DNA from: an uncultured beta proteobacterium
Lineage (GTDB): Bacteria; Pseudomonadota; Gammaproteobacteria; Burkholderiales; SG8-39
Length of the DNA: 31,316 nucleotides
Reading direction: 5' to 3'
Assembly (NCBI GenBank): GCA_902826155.1
Contig: CADEDU010000006.1
Location: 9,312-40,627, forward strand
Of the stretch, positions 14,695 to 22,906 are shown piece after piece; positions within the stretch are counted from its first letter, which is position 1, and each line of letters starts with the position of its first letter. The translations under genes and the position numbers were made by a program. A model generated the notes under the pieces. That model was given only the letters and a program-made list of their open reading frames with translations, searched no databases and had not been told where the DNA came from.

Positions 14695-15846
14695 ATGAAT
14701 CAAGCGTTGTTCCTGATCGCGTTCGCATCGCTCAACAGCGGCATTTCGATGCGGATCATCGAGCCGATGCTGCCGTTGCTCGCCCAGGAGTTCGGCACCA
14801 GCGTGCCGGCGGCGGCGGCCGTCATCACCAGCTTCGGCATCGCGCAGGCGACCGCGCAGTACGTGCACGGTCCGCTCGGTGATCGTTACGGCAAGCTGCG
14901 CGTGGCCGCCTGGCTGTTGCTGGTCGGTGCGCTGACGTCGTTCGGCTGTGCCACCGCGCAGTCGCTGAATCAGATGATCTTCTGGCGTTTCGCGATGGCG
15001 TTCTTCACCTCCGGCATCATGACGATCGGCATGGCCTACCTTGCCGACGTGGTGACCGCCGAGCAGCGCCAGCCGATCCTGGCGCGCTTCGTCTCCGGCA
15101 CGATCATCGGTCAGGCGCTCGGACCGTTCTGCGGCGGGGCGATCGCCGATCTCGTCGGCTGGCGCGCGAACTTCGTGCTGATGGGGCTGGTGTTCGCCGG
15201 CATCGCGATCGCCATGTTCGTGTTCACACGCCGTGATTGGGCGCCAGGCAAGCCGAGCAGCGTGTCGGTGCTGTCGCCGACGCGCTACATCGAGCTGCTG
15301 CGCGTCTCGCGCGTGCGCGCCGTGCTGGCGAGCGTCACGACCGAAATGCTGCTCTTCTACGGCGCGTTCTCGTTTCTGGGCGCGATGCTGAAGGAGAAGT
15401 TCGATCTGTCGTTCACGTTGATCGGCCTGTTGCTCACCGGCTTCGGTGTGGGCGGACTGCTCTATATCGCGGTGGTGCGCGTGGTCCTGGAACGGCTGGG
15501 ACAGCGCGGCTGCGTACTCTGGGGCGGCATCGGCTCGGCGATGTTCTACACCGCGGCGGTGACGATACCGGTGTGGCCGCCGATCATGTTATGCACCATC
15601 GGCATCGGATTTTCGTTCTATCTGATGCACAACACGTTGCAGATGAAGGCGACAGAAATGGCGCCGCAGTCCCGGGCCACGAGCATTTCGCTGTTCTCGA
15701 TCGGCTGGGCGGGCGGACAGGCGTTCGGTGCGGCCGCGATGGGTGCCATGGTGAGCGTGTTCGGTTACGCTTCTATGATCATCGCGTTCAGTCTGGGTCT
15801 GGCCCTGCTCGGCTTCACGCTGCGGGCGCAGTTGCAGCGTCTTTGA
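14695..15846 (+). CDS. Major facilitator superfamily (MFS) transporter
   Basis: Inner-membrane transporter of 383 residues with about twelve hydrophobic segments, the first directly at the N-terminus (QALFLIAFASLNSG). The loop between segments 2 and 3 carries GPLGDRYGKLRVAA, a variant of the MFS G-x-L-(A/G)-D-R-x-G-R signature. Its overall look is that of the drug/small-molecule efflux branch (Bcr/CflA or YfmO-like), but substrate import is possible. I chose the ATG at 14695, where the family sequence begins; a GTG at 14668 would add nine unlikely residues, and neither has a clear ribosome-binding site. It is divergent from the gentisate dioxygenase-like gene, so it may import or export a hydroxybenzoate, which is inference. 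Confidence 0.88.
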   Translation: MNQALFLIAFASLNSGISMRIIEPMLPLLAQEFGTSVPAAAAVITSFGIAQATAQYVHGPLGDRYGKLRVAAWLLLVGALTSFGCATAQSLNQMIFWRFAMAFFTSGIMTIGMAYLADVVTAEQRQPILARFVSGTIIGQALGPFCGGAIADLVGWRANFVLMGLVFAGIAIAMFVFTRRDWAPGKPSSVSVLSPTRYIELLRVSRVRAVLASVTTEMLLFYGAFSFLGAMLKEKFDLSFTLIGLLLTGFGVGGLLYIAVVRVVLERLGQRGCVLWGGIGSAMFYTAAVTIPVWPPIMLCTIGIGFSFYLMHNTLQMKATEMAPQSRATSISLFSIGWAGGQAFGAAAMGAMVSVFGYASMIIAFSLGLALLGFTLRAQLQRL

Positions 15847-15908
15847 CGGGCCGCCGCCACGGGATTCGGGCTGTCGCACCAAAGCACGTACGCATGAAAG
15901 GATTCCGC

Positions 15909-16607
15909 ATGATCGAACTGCGCAAATCGACGGATCGCGGACTGGCCGATCACGGCTGGCTGCTGTCCAGACACAGTTTTTCGTTCGCTGACTACTACGA
16001 TCCCGCGCACATGGGCTTCGGTCCGCTGCGCGTCATCAATGAAGACCAGGTGCAGCCCGGCAAGGGCTTCGGCACGCATGGTCATCGCGACATGGAGATC
16101 ATCAGCTACGTCCTGGATGGCGCGCTGGAACACAAGGACTCCATGAACAACGGCTCGGTGATCCGCCCCGGTGACGTGCAACGCATGAGCGCCGGACGCG
16201 GCGTGCTCCATAGCGAATTCAATCCGTCGAAGACCGAGCGGGTGCACTTCCTGCAGATCTGGATCCAGCCCAACGTCAACGGCATCGCGCCCGGCTACGA
16301 GGAGAAGCATTTCGATGCGGTGAGCAAGCGCGGGCGGCTACGCGTCGTCGCCTCGCCCGAAGGCGAGGACGGTTCGGTGCGCATTCACCAGGACGCACGG
16401 CTGTACGCGGCTCTGCTCGACGGCAGCGAACAAGCCACGCACACGCTGGCGAGCGGGCGGCGCGCGTACGTGCACGTGGCGCGTGGCAGCGTGACGGTGA
16501 ACGGCGAAGCGCTCGATGCCGGCGATGCGGCCAAGATCACGCAGACCGACCGCGTTATCCTCGAACACGGCCGGCAGGCGGAAGTGCTGGTGTTCGATCT
16601 GGCGTAG
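15909..16607 (+). CDS. Pirin family protein (bicupin, YhhW-like)
   Basis: Pirin of 232 residues, the usual size of bacterial YhhW-type pirins, some of which oxidise quercetin in vitro. The N-terminal cupin begins with HGWLLSRHSFSFADYYDP and holds the metal-binding GFGTHGHRDMEIISYVLDG (two His, one Glu) and GVLHSEFNPS (His). The second cupin (VARGSVTVNGEALDAGDAA) lacks these ligands. I chose the ATG at 15909 because AAAGGA lies six bases upstream; the ATG at 15894 adds five residues and has a poorer site. It is cytoplasmic and follows the MFS gene by 62 bases on the same strand. In vivo roles of bacterial pirins vary, including regulation, and nothing here decides between them. Confidence 0.92.
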   Translation: MIELRKSTDRGLADHGWLLSRHSFSFADYYDPAHMGFGPLRVINEDQVQPGKGFGTHGHRDMEIISYVLDGALEHKDSMNNGSVIRPGDVQRMSAGRGVLHSEFNPSKTERVHFLQIWIQPNVNGIAPGYEEKHFDAVSKRGRLRVVASPEGEDGSVRIHQDARLYAALLDGSEQATHTLASGRRAYVHVARGSVTVNGEALDAGDAAKITQTDRVILEHGRQAEVLVFDLA

Positions 16608-16696
16608 CGCTGAATCCGGGTACCGCGCGCTGAGTTCAGTGCACGGTGCTATTCACGACGCTACACACGACTCGACAAACCAAGGAGGAGTCCGAT

Positions 16697-17128
16697 ATGC
16701 CCAAGGTTCTAGTCATCCACGGTGCCGGCATGAACATGCGCGGCAAGGCGCAGATCGACATGTTCGGGCCGATGACGCTCGCCCAGTACGATGAGCACAT
16801 CCGCAAGTACGCGGCCGAACTCGGTGCGGAAGTCGAGATCTTCCACTCGAACAACGAGGGTGATGTCGTCGACAAGCTCTATGCCGCGCACGACGCGAAC
16901 ATCGCGGGCTGCATCATCAATCCGGCCGGCTTCACTGTGGGATACGGCGCGCTGAATGCGGCGATCACCCAGGTGAAGTTCCCGACGATCGAGGTGCACA
17001 TGTCGAACCCGGCCGCGCGCGGACGGATCTCGGATGTCGGGCGACACACCCGCGGTGTGGTGACCGGCTACGGGATCTTCGGTTACGCGCTCGCGCTGCG
17101 CGGGCTGTTGGAGATCATCAAGGCGTAG
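16697..17128 (+). CDS. Type II 3-dehydroquinase-like protein lacking the catalytic tyrosine
   Basis: Protein of 143 residues with the fold and layout of AroQ (type II 3-dehydroquinate dehydratase). Matching segments are VLVIHGAGMN (AroQ: G-P-N-L-N), HSNNEGDVVDKL (S-N-x-E-G), CIINPAGFT (I-I-N-P-A), IEVHMSNPAARG (E-V-H-x-S-N) and GYGIFGYALAL at the end. The key residues differ: the active-site Tyr of AroQ (E-I-Y-G) is Phe23 here (D-M-F-G), and the His after I-N-P-A-x-x-T is Val81. Asn13, Asn75 and His101 are kept. It is therefore unlikely to dehydrate dehydroquinate and probably has another substrate or role. The start ATG at 16697 has AAGGAGG about eight bases upstream. The gene is isolated between a pirin gene and a convergent Bug gene. 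Confidence 0.85.
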   Translation: MPKVLVIHGAGMNMRGKAQIDMFGPMTLAQYDEHIRKYAAELGAEVEIFHSNNEGDVVDKLYAAHDANIAGCIINPAGFTVGYGALNAAITQVKFPTIEVHMSNPAARGRISDVGRHTRGVVTGYGIFGYALALRGLLEIIKA

Positions 17129-17150
17129 CGATACGCGTCGCCCCGCGCCG

Positions 17151-18185
17151 TCACTCCATCGGGATCTTGCGCGCGGCGACGATGCTCTTGAAGCGCGCGA
17201 TCTCGCGCTCGCAACGGGCACGGAATTCCTCGGGTGAGACGGGCGCGGGCAGGGCGCCGAAATCGCGGATGCGCGCCGAGGTCTCGGGCAGCAGGATCGC
17301 TTCGCGCATGGCGCGATTGATCCGATCGAGCAGCGCCGGCGCCATGCCCTTCGGCGCAAGCAGGCCGAGCCACGACTCGTACTCCATCTCCGGCAACGCC
17401 TTGGAGATCGTCGGCACTCCGGGCAGTTGCGCCATTGGTTCGCGCGACGTGATGGCAAGAGCTCGCGCTTTGCCGCCAGTGGCCTGCGGCAGGCCGAACG
17501 TCATCGTGTCGATCATGACGTCGACCCGGCCGGTGCTGAAATCGACGAACGCCGCCGGGCTGCCCTTGTAGGGCACATGCACCATCTCTGCGCCGGTGAG
17601 CGCGTTGAACCACTCGCCGATGAGGTGATGCGCCGACCCCGCGCCGACCGAATAGAACGTGAGCTTGCCGGGGTTGGCCTTGCCGAATGCAATGAGATCT
17701 TCGATGCGCTTGTGGGGTGAATTCGGCTGCACCGCTACCAGCATGCCGTAGGTCATCAGCGTGGAGACGAAGCTGAAATCGTTGAGCGTGTCGTACGGCA
17801 GGCTCTTCTTCACCGCCGCCGCCGTCGAATGCCAGCTCGCGGTGAACAGCAGCGTGTAGCCATCGGGTTCGGCGCGCGCCACCTCCGCAGCCGCCAGTGC
17901 GCCGGTGGCGCCGGGCTTGTTCTCGACGATGAACGGTTGGCCGAGGCGTTCCGACATCTTGCTGGCGAGCAGCCGCGCGCCGATGTCGCCGCTCGAAGCG
18001 GGTGGTCCGCCGACAATCATGCGAATCGGGCGGTTCGGATAGTCCGTCTGGGCGCGCGCGGTCATCTGCCAGATCGGGTTGATCGCGGCGCCCATGCCAA
18101 CCAGAACAGCGACCAGGCCGGCGCGCACAGACTTCGATCGTGCGTCGCTTCGTCGCATCACTTCCATTTCTCTCACTGCGTTCAT
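17151..18185 (-). CDS. Bug/TctC family periplasmic substrate-binding protein
   Basis: Second Bug-family binding protein in the window, 344 residues. An N-terminal signal with a longer charged region precedes the hydrophobic core AGLVAVLVGMGAAINPIW and a likely cleavage site at ARA|Q. The mature part begins DYPNRPIRMIVGGPPASSGD, with PFIVENKPGATGALAA and HVPYKGSPAAF further on, all family marks. The start ATG at 18185 has GAGGAA six bases upstream, and it overlaps the stop of the upstream molybdopterin-dependent hydroxylase gene as ATGA. That overlap indicates translational coupling, so the ligand is likely the hydroxylase substrate or a related compound. It lacks neighbouring TctA/TctB genes. 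Confidence 0.93.
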   Translation of the reverse strand: MNAVREMEVMRRSDARSKSVRAGLVAVLVGMGAAINPIWQMTARAQTDYPNRPIRMIVGGPPASSGDIGARLLASKMSERLGQPFIVENKPGATGALAAAEVARAEPDGYTLLFTASWHSTAAAVKKSLPYDTLNDFSFVSTLMTYGMLVAVQPNSPHKRIEDLIAFGKANPGKLTFYSVGAGSAHHLIGEWFNALTGAEMVHVPYKGSPAAFVDFSTGRVDVMIDTMTFGLPQATGGKARALAITSREPMAQLPGVPTISKALPEMEYESWLGLLAPKGMAPALLDRINRAMREAILLPETSARIRDFGALPAPVSPEEFRARCEREIARFKSIVAARKIPME

Positions 18186-20461
18186 GCTGATTTCCTCGCT
18201 TGGATCATCGCCCATACGCGCGCGGGCGAGAGCGGCAGATCGTTCGGCGCGACGCCAAGCGGTGCGAGCGCAGCGGCGAGTGCGTTGGCGACCACCCCGC
18301 CCACCGGGACGATACCGCCTTCGCCGCCACCCTTCGCGCCGAGCGGGTTGTTGGGCGAAGGCGCATCTTCAAGGCACACCGCGCGGATGTTGGCAAAGTC
18401 GGTGGCACCCGGCAGCAGGTAGTCGGCGAGCGACCCCGACAAAAACTGTCCGTGCTCGTCGTAGGCAAGATGCTCGAGGAACGTCCCGCCGAGGCCTTGC
18501 ACGATCGCACCCACCACCTGTCCTTTGAGCGTGAGCGGATTGACGATGCGCCCGACATCCTCGACCGAGACATACTCGTGCAGCGCGACGTGCCCGGTTT
18601 GCACATCGACCGAGACGTGCGCCGCCGTGGTGCCGTAGGCATAGGTGTGGTGGTGATTGGCGAAGCTCGTCTCGACCGAGAGCTGTGCATCGGCCAACTC
18701 GGTAAGCGCGACTGACCGGCCGCCGTGGCTCGCCACGAGCCCCGCTCCGAGGGTGACCTGATCGGGCATGCATCCAAGCTTGCGCGCGGCGGCAGCGCGG
18801 ATCTTCGATTTGATCTCCTTGGCGGCTAGAAGAATTGCCGAGCCGCCCATGACGATCGAACGCGAATGGAACGAGCCGTAGCCTTCCTTGAGGTACGTAG
18901 TGGAGCCGTGAAAGAGTTTGATGTGCGCCATCGGCACATCGAGCGCGTCGGCGGCGATCTGCCGGCACACCGTCTCCAGGCCCTGGCCGATGCTGGTCGA
19001 GCCGACATACACCGCGATCGCACCGTCGGCTTCGATGTCGATGCGGGCGTTCTCCTTGGGGCCGGCCGCGCCGCCCTCCACGAAGCAACCGAGCGCGACG
19101 CCGTGATAGCGCCCGTCAACGAGCTGGCCTTGGAGCGCGAGCTTGTCGCTCCACTTGAATTCGGTGAGGCAACGGTCGAGTGCCACAGCGTAGTCGCCGC
19201 TGTCGAATTCTTCTTTCTTCTCGGGTTTGTCGAGTGTGGCGATCGAGTACGGCATCTGCGCCTTGCGCACCAGATTGCGCCGCCGAAATTCCACCGGATC
19301 GATGCCGAGCTCCGCGGCCGCGATGTCGACCAGCCGCTCGCGAAAGAAGTCGGCCTCGAACCGCCCCGGGCCGCGATAGGTGCCGATCGGCGCCTTGTTG
19401 GTGAGCATCGCGTGCGACTCAATGTGCACGTAGTCGATGTCGTAGGGGCCGGAGGTGAACTGCGCGACATTGCGCGGCGGGATCGTGCCGTTGTTGCGCA
19501 TGTACGCGCCCGCATCGACCCACACCTCGCCGGTGAGCGAGACGATCCGTCCGTCGCGGGTGCAGCCGATCTCCAGCTCGCAGTCCATCTCGCGTGAGTG
19601 GTTGGCGGCGAGCAGATGTTCGCGGCGATCTTCGATCCACTTCACCGGCCGATTCAGCCGGCGCGCGGCGAACGGCACCAGGAAATCCTCGGCGTGAAAC
19701 TCGCCGCGCTGACCGAAGCCGCCGCCGACATCGAGCTCGATCATGTCGATGCATTCTTCGGGCAGATCCATGCGGCCGGCCAGCACCTTGCGTGAGGCGA
19801 ACGGCACTTTCGCGGCACCAAGGAACGTGAGCTTGGTCTGTGCGCCATCCCAGCGGGCGACGATGCCGCGCGACTCCATCGTCATCGCGGCATGGCGCTG
19901 CACGGAAAATCGCTCGCGTCGCACGTACGCCGGGCGTTCACTTGGCCGAGTGCCTCTCGATGCGGTGTAGGTGATCGCGCGATTCGAATCGTGCGCGTCG
20001 AACAGCCGCGTGGCGTTGGCGCAGGCCGCGTGGCGATCGGCCACTACCGGCAGCGGTTCGAGATCGAGCTCGATTGCATCGAGCGCATCTTCAGCGCGTG
20101 CGAGCGAATCGGCTATCACCATCGCGACGATCTCGCCGACGTGCCGGATGCGATCGACCGCGATCACCGGCTGCTCGAACGGCACCAGATCGGGCAATGG
20201 TGCGAGCCGCAGCGGAATCGCCGGCGCCTTACCGTTGGAGCCGTCGACGATCTCGCGTGCGGTGAACACCGCGACCACGCCCGGCATCGCCCGCGCCTTG
20301 TCGGCCCGGACGTTGCGGAGGCGCGCATGCGCCACCTGGCTGCGCAGCATCGCCGCGTGCAACATGCCTTCGAGCTGGACGTCGTCGACGAACTGCCCTG
20401 CGCCGCGCAGCAGGCGCTGGTCTTCGAAGCGTAGGGTGGGGGTGCCGATGTTTGCGGTCAT
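18182..20461 (-). CDS. Xanthine dehydrogenase family molybdopterin-binding (large) subunit
   Basis: Large catalytic subunit (759 residues) of a molybdenum hydroxylase such as aldehyde, nicotinate or isoquinoline-type dehydrogenases, which hydroxylate their substrate with water. Family marks in order: an N-terminal a/b hammerhead domain (GTPTLRFEDQRLLRGAGQFVDD), VGGGFGQRGEFHAEDF, TYRGPGRFEADFF, GSTSIGQGLETV and, near the end, GAKGGGEGGIVPVGG with the catalytic Glu. No signal is seen. The small [2Fe-2S] and FAD subunits that usually complete this enzyme are not in the window, so it must borrow electron-transfer partners or they are encoded elsewhere. I chose the ATG at 20461, where the family sequence begins; no strong ribosome-binding site is visible. 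It follows the alpha/beta hydrolase gene by 17 bases and overlaps the Bug gene, so the three form an operon. Confidence 0.93.
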   Translation of the reverse strand: MTANIGTPTLRFEDQRLLRGAGQFVDDVQLEGMLHAAMLRSQVAHARLRNVRADKARAMPGVVAVFTAREIVDGSNGKAPAIPLRLAPLPDLVPFEQPVIAVDRIRHVGEIVAMVIADSLARAEDALDAIELDLEPLPVVADRHAACANATRLFDAHDSNRAITYTASRGTRPSERPAYVRRERFSVQRHAAMTMESRGIVARWDGAQTKLTFLGAAKVPFASRKVLAGRMDLPEECIDMIELDVGGGFGQRGEFHAEDFLVPFAARRLNRPVKWIEDRREHLLAANHSREMDCELEIGCTRDGRIVSLTGEVWVDAGAYMRNNGTIPPRNVAQFTSGPYDIDYVHIESHAMLTNKAPIGTYRGPGRFEADFFRERLVDIAAAELGIDPVEFRRRNLVRKAQMPYSIATLDKPEKKEEFDSGDYAVALDRCLTEFKWSDKLALQGQLVDGRYHGVALGCFVEGGAAGPKENARIDIEADGAIAVYVGSTSIGQGLETVCRQIAADALDVPMAHIKLFHGSTTYLKEGYGSFHSRSIVMGGSAILLAAKEIKSKIRAAAARKLGCMPDQVTLGAGLVASHGGRSVALTELADAQLSVETSFANHHHTYAYGTTAAHVSVDVQTGHVALHEYVSVEDVGRIVNPLTLKGQVVGAIVQGLGGTFLEHLAYDEHGQFLSGSLADYLLPGATDFANIRAVCLEDAPSPNNPLGAKGGGEGGIVPVGGVVANALAAALAPLGVAPNDLPLSPARVWAMIQARKSA

Positions 20462-20478
20462 GCGGGGATTCGATTTAG

Positions 20479-21369
20479 TCAGTGCTTTTCGCCAGCGGCA
20501 AACCCCACGTTTCCGACGACGGAACGCGGATCGCGCATGCGCCAGTGTCCACGTTCGGCAGCGCTCAGAAACGCCTGGACGCCTTCGTTGAACAGGCCCG
20601 GCTCTTCGAGATTCACGGCGTGCCCGGTCTTGGGGATCATCCACAGACCCGCCGTCGGGATGGTGCGCTTGAGGAAGAGATTCACGTCGAGGCACGGCTC
20701 GTCTTCATCGCCAACCACGAGCAGCGTCGGGATCGTCAGTTGCGCGAGCTGGCCTTTGAATTCGAACAGCGACGGGCGCTCCGCCTGAACGTATCGCAAG
20801 GTCATCGACGATCCGATCGCCGAGTGCTCGCTCAGATACCGCACGAATTCCTCCCAGCCCCGCGGGTCCTTGTTCTTGAGCTGGATGCGCGTGCCGGCGT
20901 GCCCCATCGATTGCGCCATCGCTGCGGAGCCTTCCTTCAGAAAGCGCTCGGCGTTTTCCTTCGTGTGTGCGATGAACGCTTCCCGATCAGGGAGCCATGC
21001 GCCGGTGCCCGCGCCGGCGACGACCAGGGCGCTTGCCCGCTGCGGATGACGCAGTCCGAAGACGAGCGTTGCATACGCGCCCTGACTCAGGCCGACCACG
21101 TGCGCTTTCGCCAGACCCAGATGATCCAGCACGGCGGCGATATCGTCCGCGGCGCGCGCGTAGCCGTAGTCCGACGGGTTGCTCGGCACGTCCGATGGCG
21201 GATAGCCGCGCGCGTTGAACGCGATGCATTGATACTCGCGCGCGAACCAGCGCATCTGCGTCTCCCAGTTGCGATGATCGGCAGCGAACTCATGCACGAA
21301 CACCACCGGGTAGCCGGTGCCGGCCGTGTCGTAGAAGAGCTTGACGCCATTGGCCAATGCGAAGGGCAT
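20479..21369 (-). CDS. Alpha/beta hydrolase
   Basis: Alpha/beta-hydrolase of 296 residues in the 3-oxoadipate enol-lactonase/haloperoxidase-like group. The nucleophile elbow is GLSQGA with Ser95. The oxyanion region is VVFVHEF, the acid is probably Asp in VVGDEDEP, and the His is in KTGHAVNLEEP near the C-terminus. No signal peptide is seen, so it is cytoplasmic. The start ATG at 21369 has GGAG seven bases upstream. It is the first gene of the minus-strand operon hydrolase - Mo-hydroxylase - Bug protein, so it probably hydrolyses a lactone, ester or amide formed in the same pathway. It is divergent from another alpha/beta hydrolase at 21544; the 174-base gap shows no motif I can name. Confidence 0.9.
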   Translation of the reverse strand: MPFALANGVKLFYDTAGTGYPVVFVHEFAADHRNWETQMRWFAREYQCIAFNARGYPPSDVPSNPSDYGYARAADDIAAVLDHLGLAKAHVVGLSQGAYATLVFGLRHPQRASALVVAGAGTGAWLPDREAFIAHTKENAERFLKEGSAAMAQSMGHAGTRIQLKNKDPRGWEEFVRYLSEHSAIGSSMTLRYVQAERPSLFEFKGQLAQLTIPTLLVVGDEDEPCLDVNLFLKRTIPTAGLWMIPKTGHAVNLEEPGLFNEGVQAFLSAAERGHWRMRDPRSVVGNVGFAAGEKH

Positions 21370-21543
21370 GCGCTGGCTCCATCCCGGATTTCTTGTCGGG
21401 CGTGGATTTGATCAGGCTGGTCCGAAGTGAGCAAGCGGCGCGGCTTCAATCTGGTCGGCCGTGGAGCGGTTCGCCGCCGTCCGGCTGGCAATCCCCCCGA
21501 TCTGCGGCTAGCCTTCGAGTTCGCATCAACAGGAGGAGACATC

Positions 21544-22455
21544 ATGAGATCACTCATTCGGTCATTGATCGCGCCGGTTCGTCTCGATGCCGTCGAAGCG
21601 GGCGGTGGAGGCGGGCAGGTCGAGATCCGTCGCGAAGTCGAGTTCGCGGTGCATGGCGGACAGTCGCTGAAGGGCCATCTCTACATGCCGAGCGCACCCG
21701 GGAAATATCCGGCAGTCGTTTGCGTGCACGGCGGCGGCTGGCAGATGGGCGTGCGCGAGGTCTACCAGTTCTGGGGGCCGTGGCTGGCCGCGCGCGGCTA
21801 CGTCGTGTTCGCCATGACCTATCGGTTGGCGAAGGTCGGACAGAAGACGTTCCCCGAGGCAGTACAGGACGTGCGAGCAGCGGTTCAGTTCATGAAGGGC
21901 AAAGCGGCCGAGTTCAAGGTCGACCCCGATCGCGTGGCGATCATGGGCGACTCGGCGGGTGCGCACCTGTCGATGATGGTGGCACTGGCGGGCGAGCATG
22001 AGAACTTCAAGGGCGGCAACGCCGGTGACGCGTTCGGCAACCTCTCCAGCAAAGTGAAGGTCGCGGTGGGGGTGTACGGCGTGTACGACCTGTACCGCCA
22101 GTTCTGCAGTGATCTTTCGGCTCGGCCCCGCGACAGCATCACCGAGAAATTCGTCGGCGCGAGCGCGATCGACGACAAGCGCCCGTACTTCGAGGCGTCA
22201 CCGCTTTCGTATGTAAGCGCTAAAGACAACACCACGGCGGTGCTGCTGTCGTGGGGCACCGACGACGACGTCGTCAACTATCGCGAGCACAGCGAGGTGA
22301 TGCTGCAAGCGATGAAGCACGCGGGGTTTTTCGTGCGCACGGTGGCGGTACCCGGCGCGCCGCACTTCTGGATGGCCGACCCGATCGAGGAAGCCAGCAG
22401 CTTCAGCGGCTTTCTCGCGCCGCGCCTGCTACGGTTTCTGCAGACGCGGCTGTAG
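21544..22455 (+). CDS. Alpha/beta hydrolase, HSL/BD-FAE-type esterase
   Basis: Alpha/beta-hydrolase of 303 residues of the hormone-sensitive-lipase/BD-FAE type, acting on short acyl esters. The oxyanion-hole motif HGGGW lies at residues 62-66 and the nucleophile in GDSAGA (Ser137). The acid is likely Asp in SWGTDDDVV and the His is in PGAPHFW. The start is the ATG at 21544 with AGGAGGA six bases upstream. The N-terminus (RSLIRSLIAPVRL) is short and not clearly a signal peptide. It is transcribed divergently from the hydrolase at 21369, and no partner gene follows it on the same strand before the lipoprotein gene. The substrate is unknown. Confidence 0.9.
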   Translation: MRSLIRSLIAPVRLDAVEAGGGGGQVEIRREVEFAVHGGQSLKGHLYMPSAPGKYPAVVCVHGGGWQMGVREVYQFWGPWLAARGYVVFAMTYRLAKVGQKTFPEAVQDVRAAVQFMKGKAAEFKVDPDRVAIMGDSAGAHLSMMVALAGEHENFKGGNAGDAFGNLSSKVKVAVGVYGVYDLYRQFCSDLSARPRDSITEKFVGASAIDDKRPYFEASPLSYVSAKDNTTAVLLSWGTDDDVVNYREHSEVMLQAMKHAGFFVRTVAVPGAPHFWMADPIEEASSFSGFLAPRLLRFLQTRL

Positions 22456-22547
22456 CAGATCCAGCGAGGGCGGCAGTTCGCGTCGAATTCGCGGACTTCA
22501 TCAGTGATTCTTCGACGTCCGCGTTTCGTGGAAACTGTTGCGCGCCT

Positions 22548-22745
22548 CTAGTGCCAATGGTGGTGGTGCCGGTGATGCCACGGCCGCCACGGACGGTGGT
22601 AGTACCCGCCGCCGATGAATACGCGCGGCGGGCCGACGTAGACCGGTGCCGGCGCCACCGCCACTTCGCCCGGACCAACCGGATACACCGCGCAACCGCC
22701 AAGAATCGACAGCGACAGCACCGACAGCAGGGCCAAGCGTTTCAT
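22548..22745 (-). CDS. Small His-rich lipoprotein
   Basis: Predicted lipoprotein of 65 residues. The signal MKRLALLSVLSLSILGGC ends in a lipobox with Cys18; Ala follows, so it is not retained in the inner membrane. The mature part is short, with a Pro/Val/Gly-rich stretch (VYPVGPGEVAVAPAPVYVGP) and a tail rich in His, Trp and Tyr (HHRHHHHWH) that could bind transition metals such as Ni, Zn or Cu. I chose the ATG at 22745 because GGAG lies seven bases upstream. An in-frame ATG eight codons earlier has no such site. I do not recognise a named family, though YXWGxW-like repeat-containing small lipoproteins of similar shape occur in Burkholderiales. A hairpin precedes the ribosome-binding site. 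Confidence 0.72.
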   Translation of the reverse strand: MKRLALLSVLSLSILGGCAVYPVGPGEVAVAPAPVYVGPPRVFIGGGYYHRPWRPWHHRHHHHWH

Positions 22746-22760
22746 TTCCTGTCTCCGAAG

Positions 22761-22778
22761 GTCCTTCAACGGAAGGAC
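22761..22778 (-). promoter_or_regulatory. Hairpin in the leader of the His-rich lipoprotein gene
   Basis: Six perfect pairs (GTCCTT with AAGGAC) enclose a six-base loop, 16 bases before the ATG at 22745 and just before the GGAG site. It could influence ribosome access or mRNA stability. No T-run follows, so it is not a terminator. The function is a guess. Confidence 0.28.
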
Positions 22779-22906
22779 GCATCGCCATTAACGCACGGGC
22801 GGTGCGGCGGTCGATCGGACAGTTGTAACGGGTTGTAAGTGCAGCGGCCGGGCCAGAGAGTTTGTTACCGGCGCGAGGCTGGTGGCGCCCGCTGTGTGGC
22901 GTTTGA

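Noticed and set aside
22490..22523. Inverted repeat (seven pairs, 20-base loop) between the esterase and lipoprotein genes as a shared terminator
   Set aside because: The loop is long, the stem short, and no T-run follows on either strand; the evidence is too weak.
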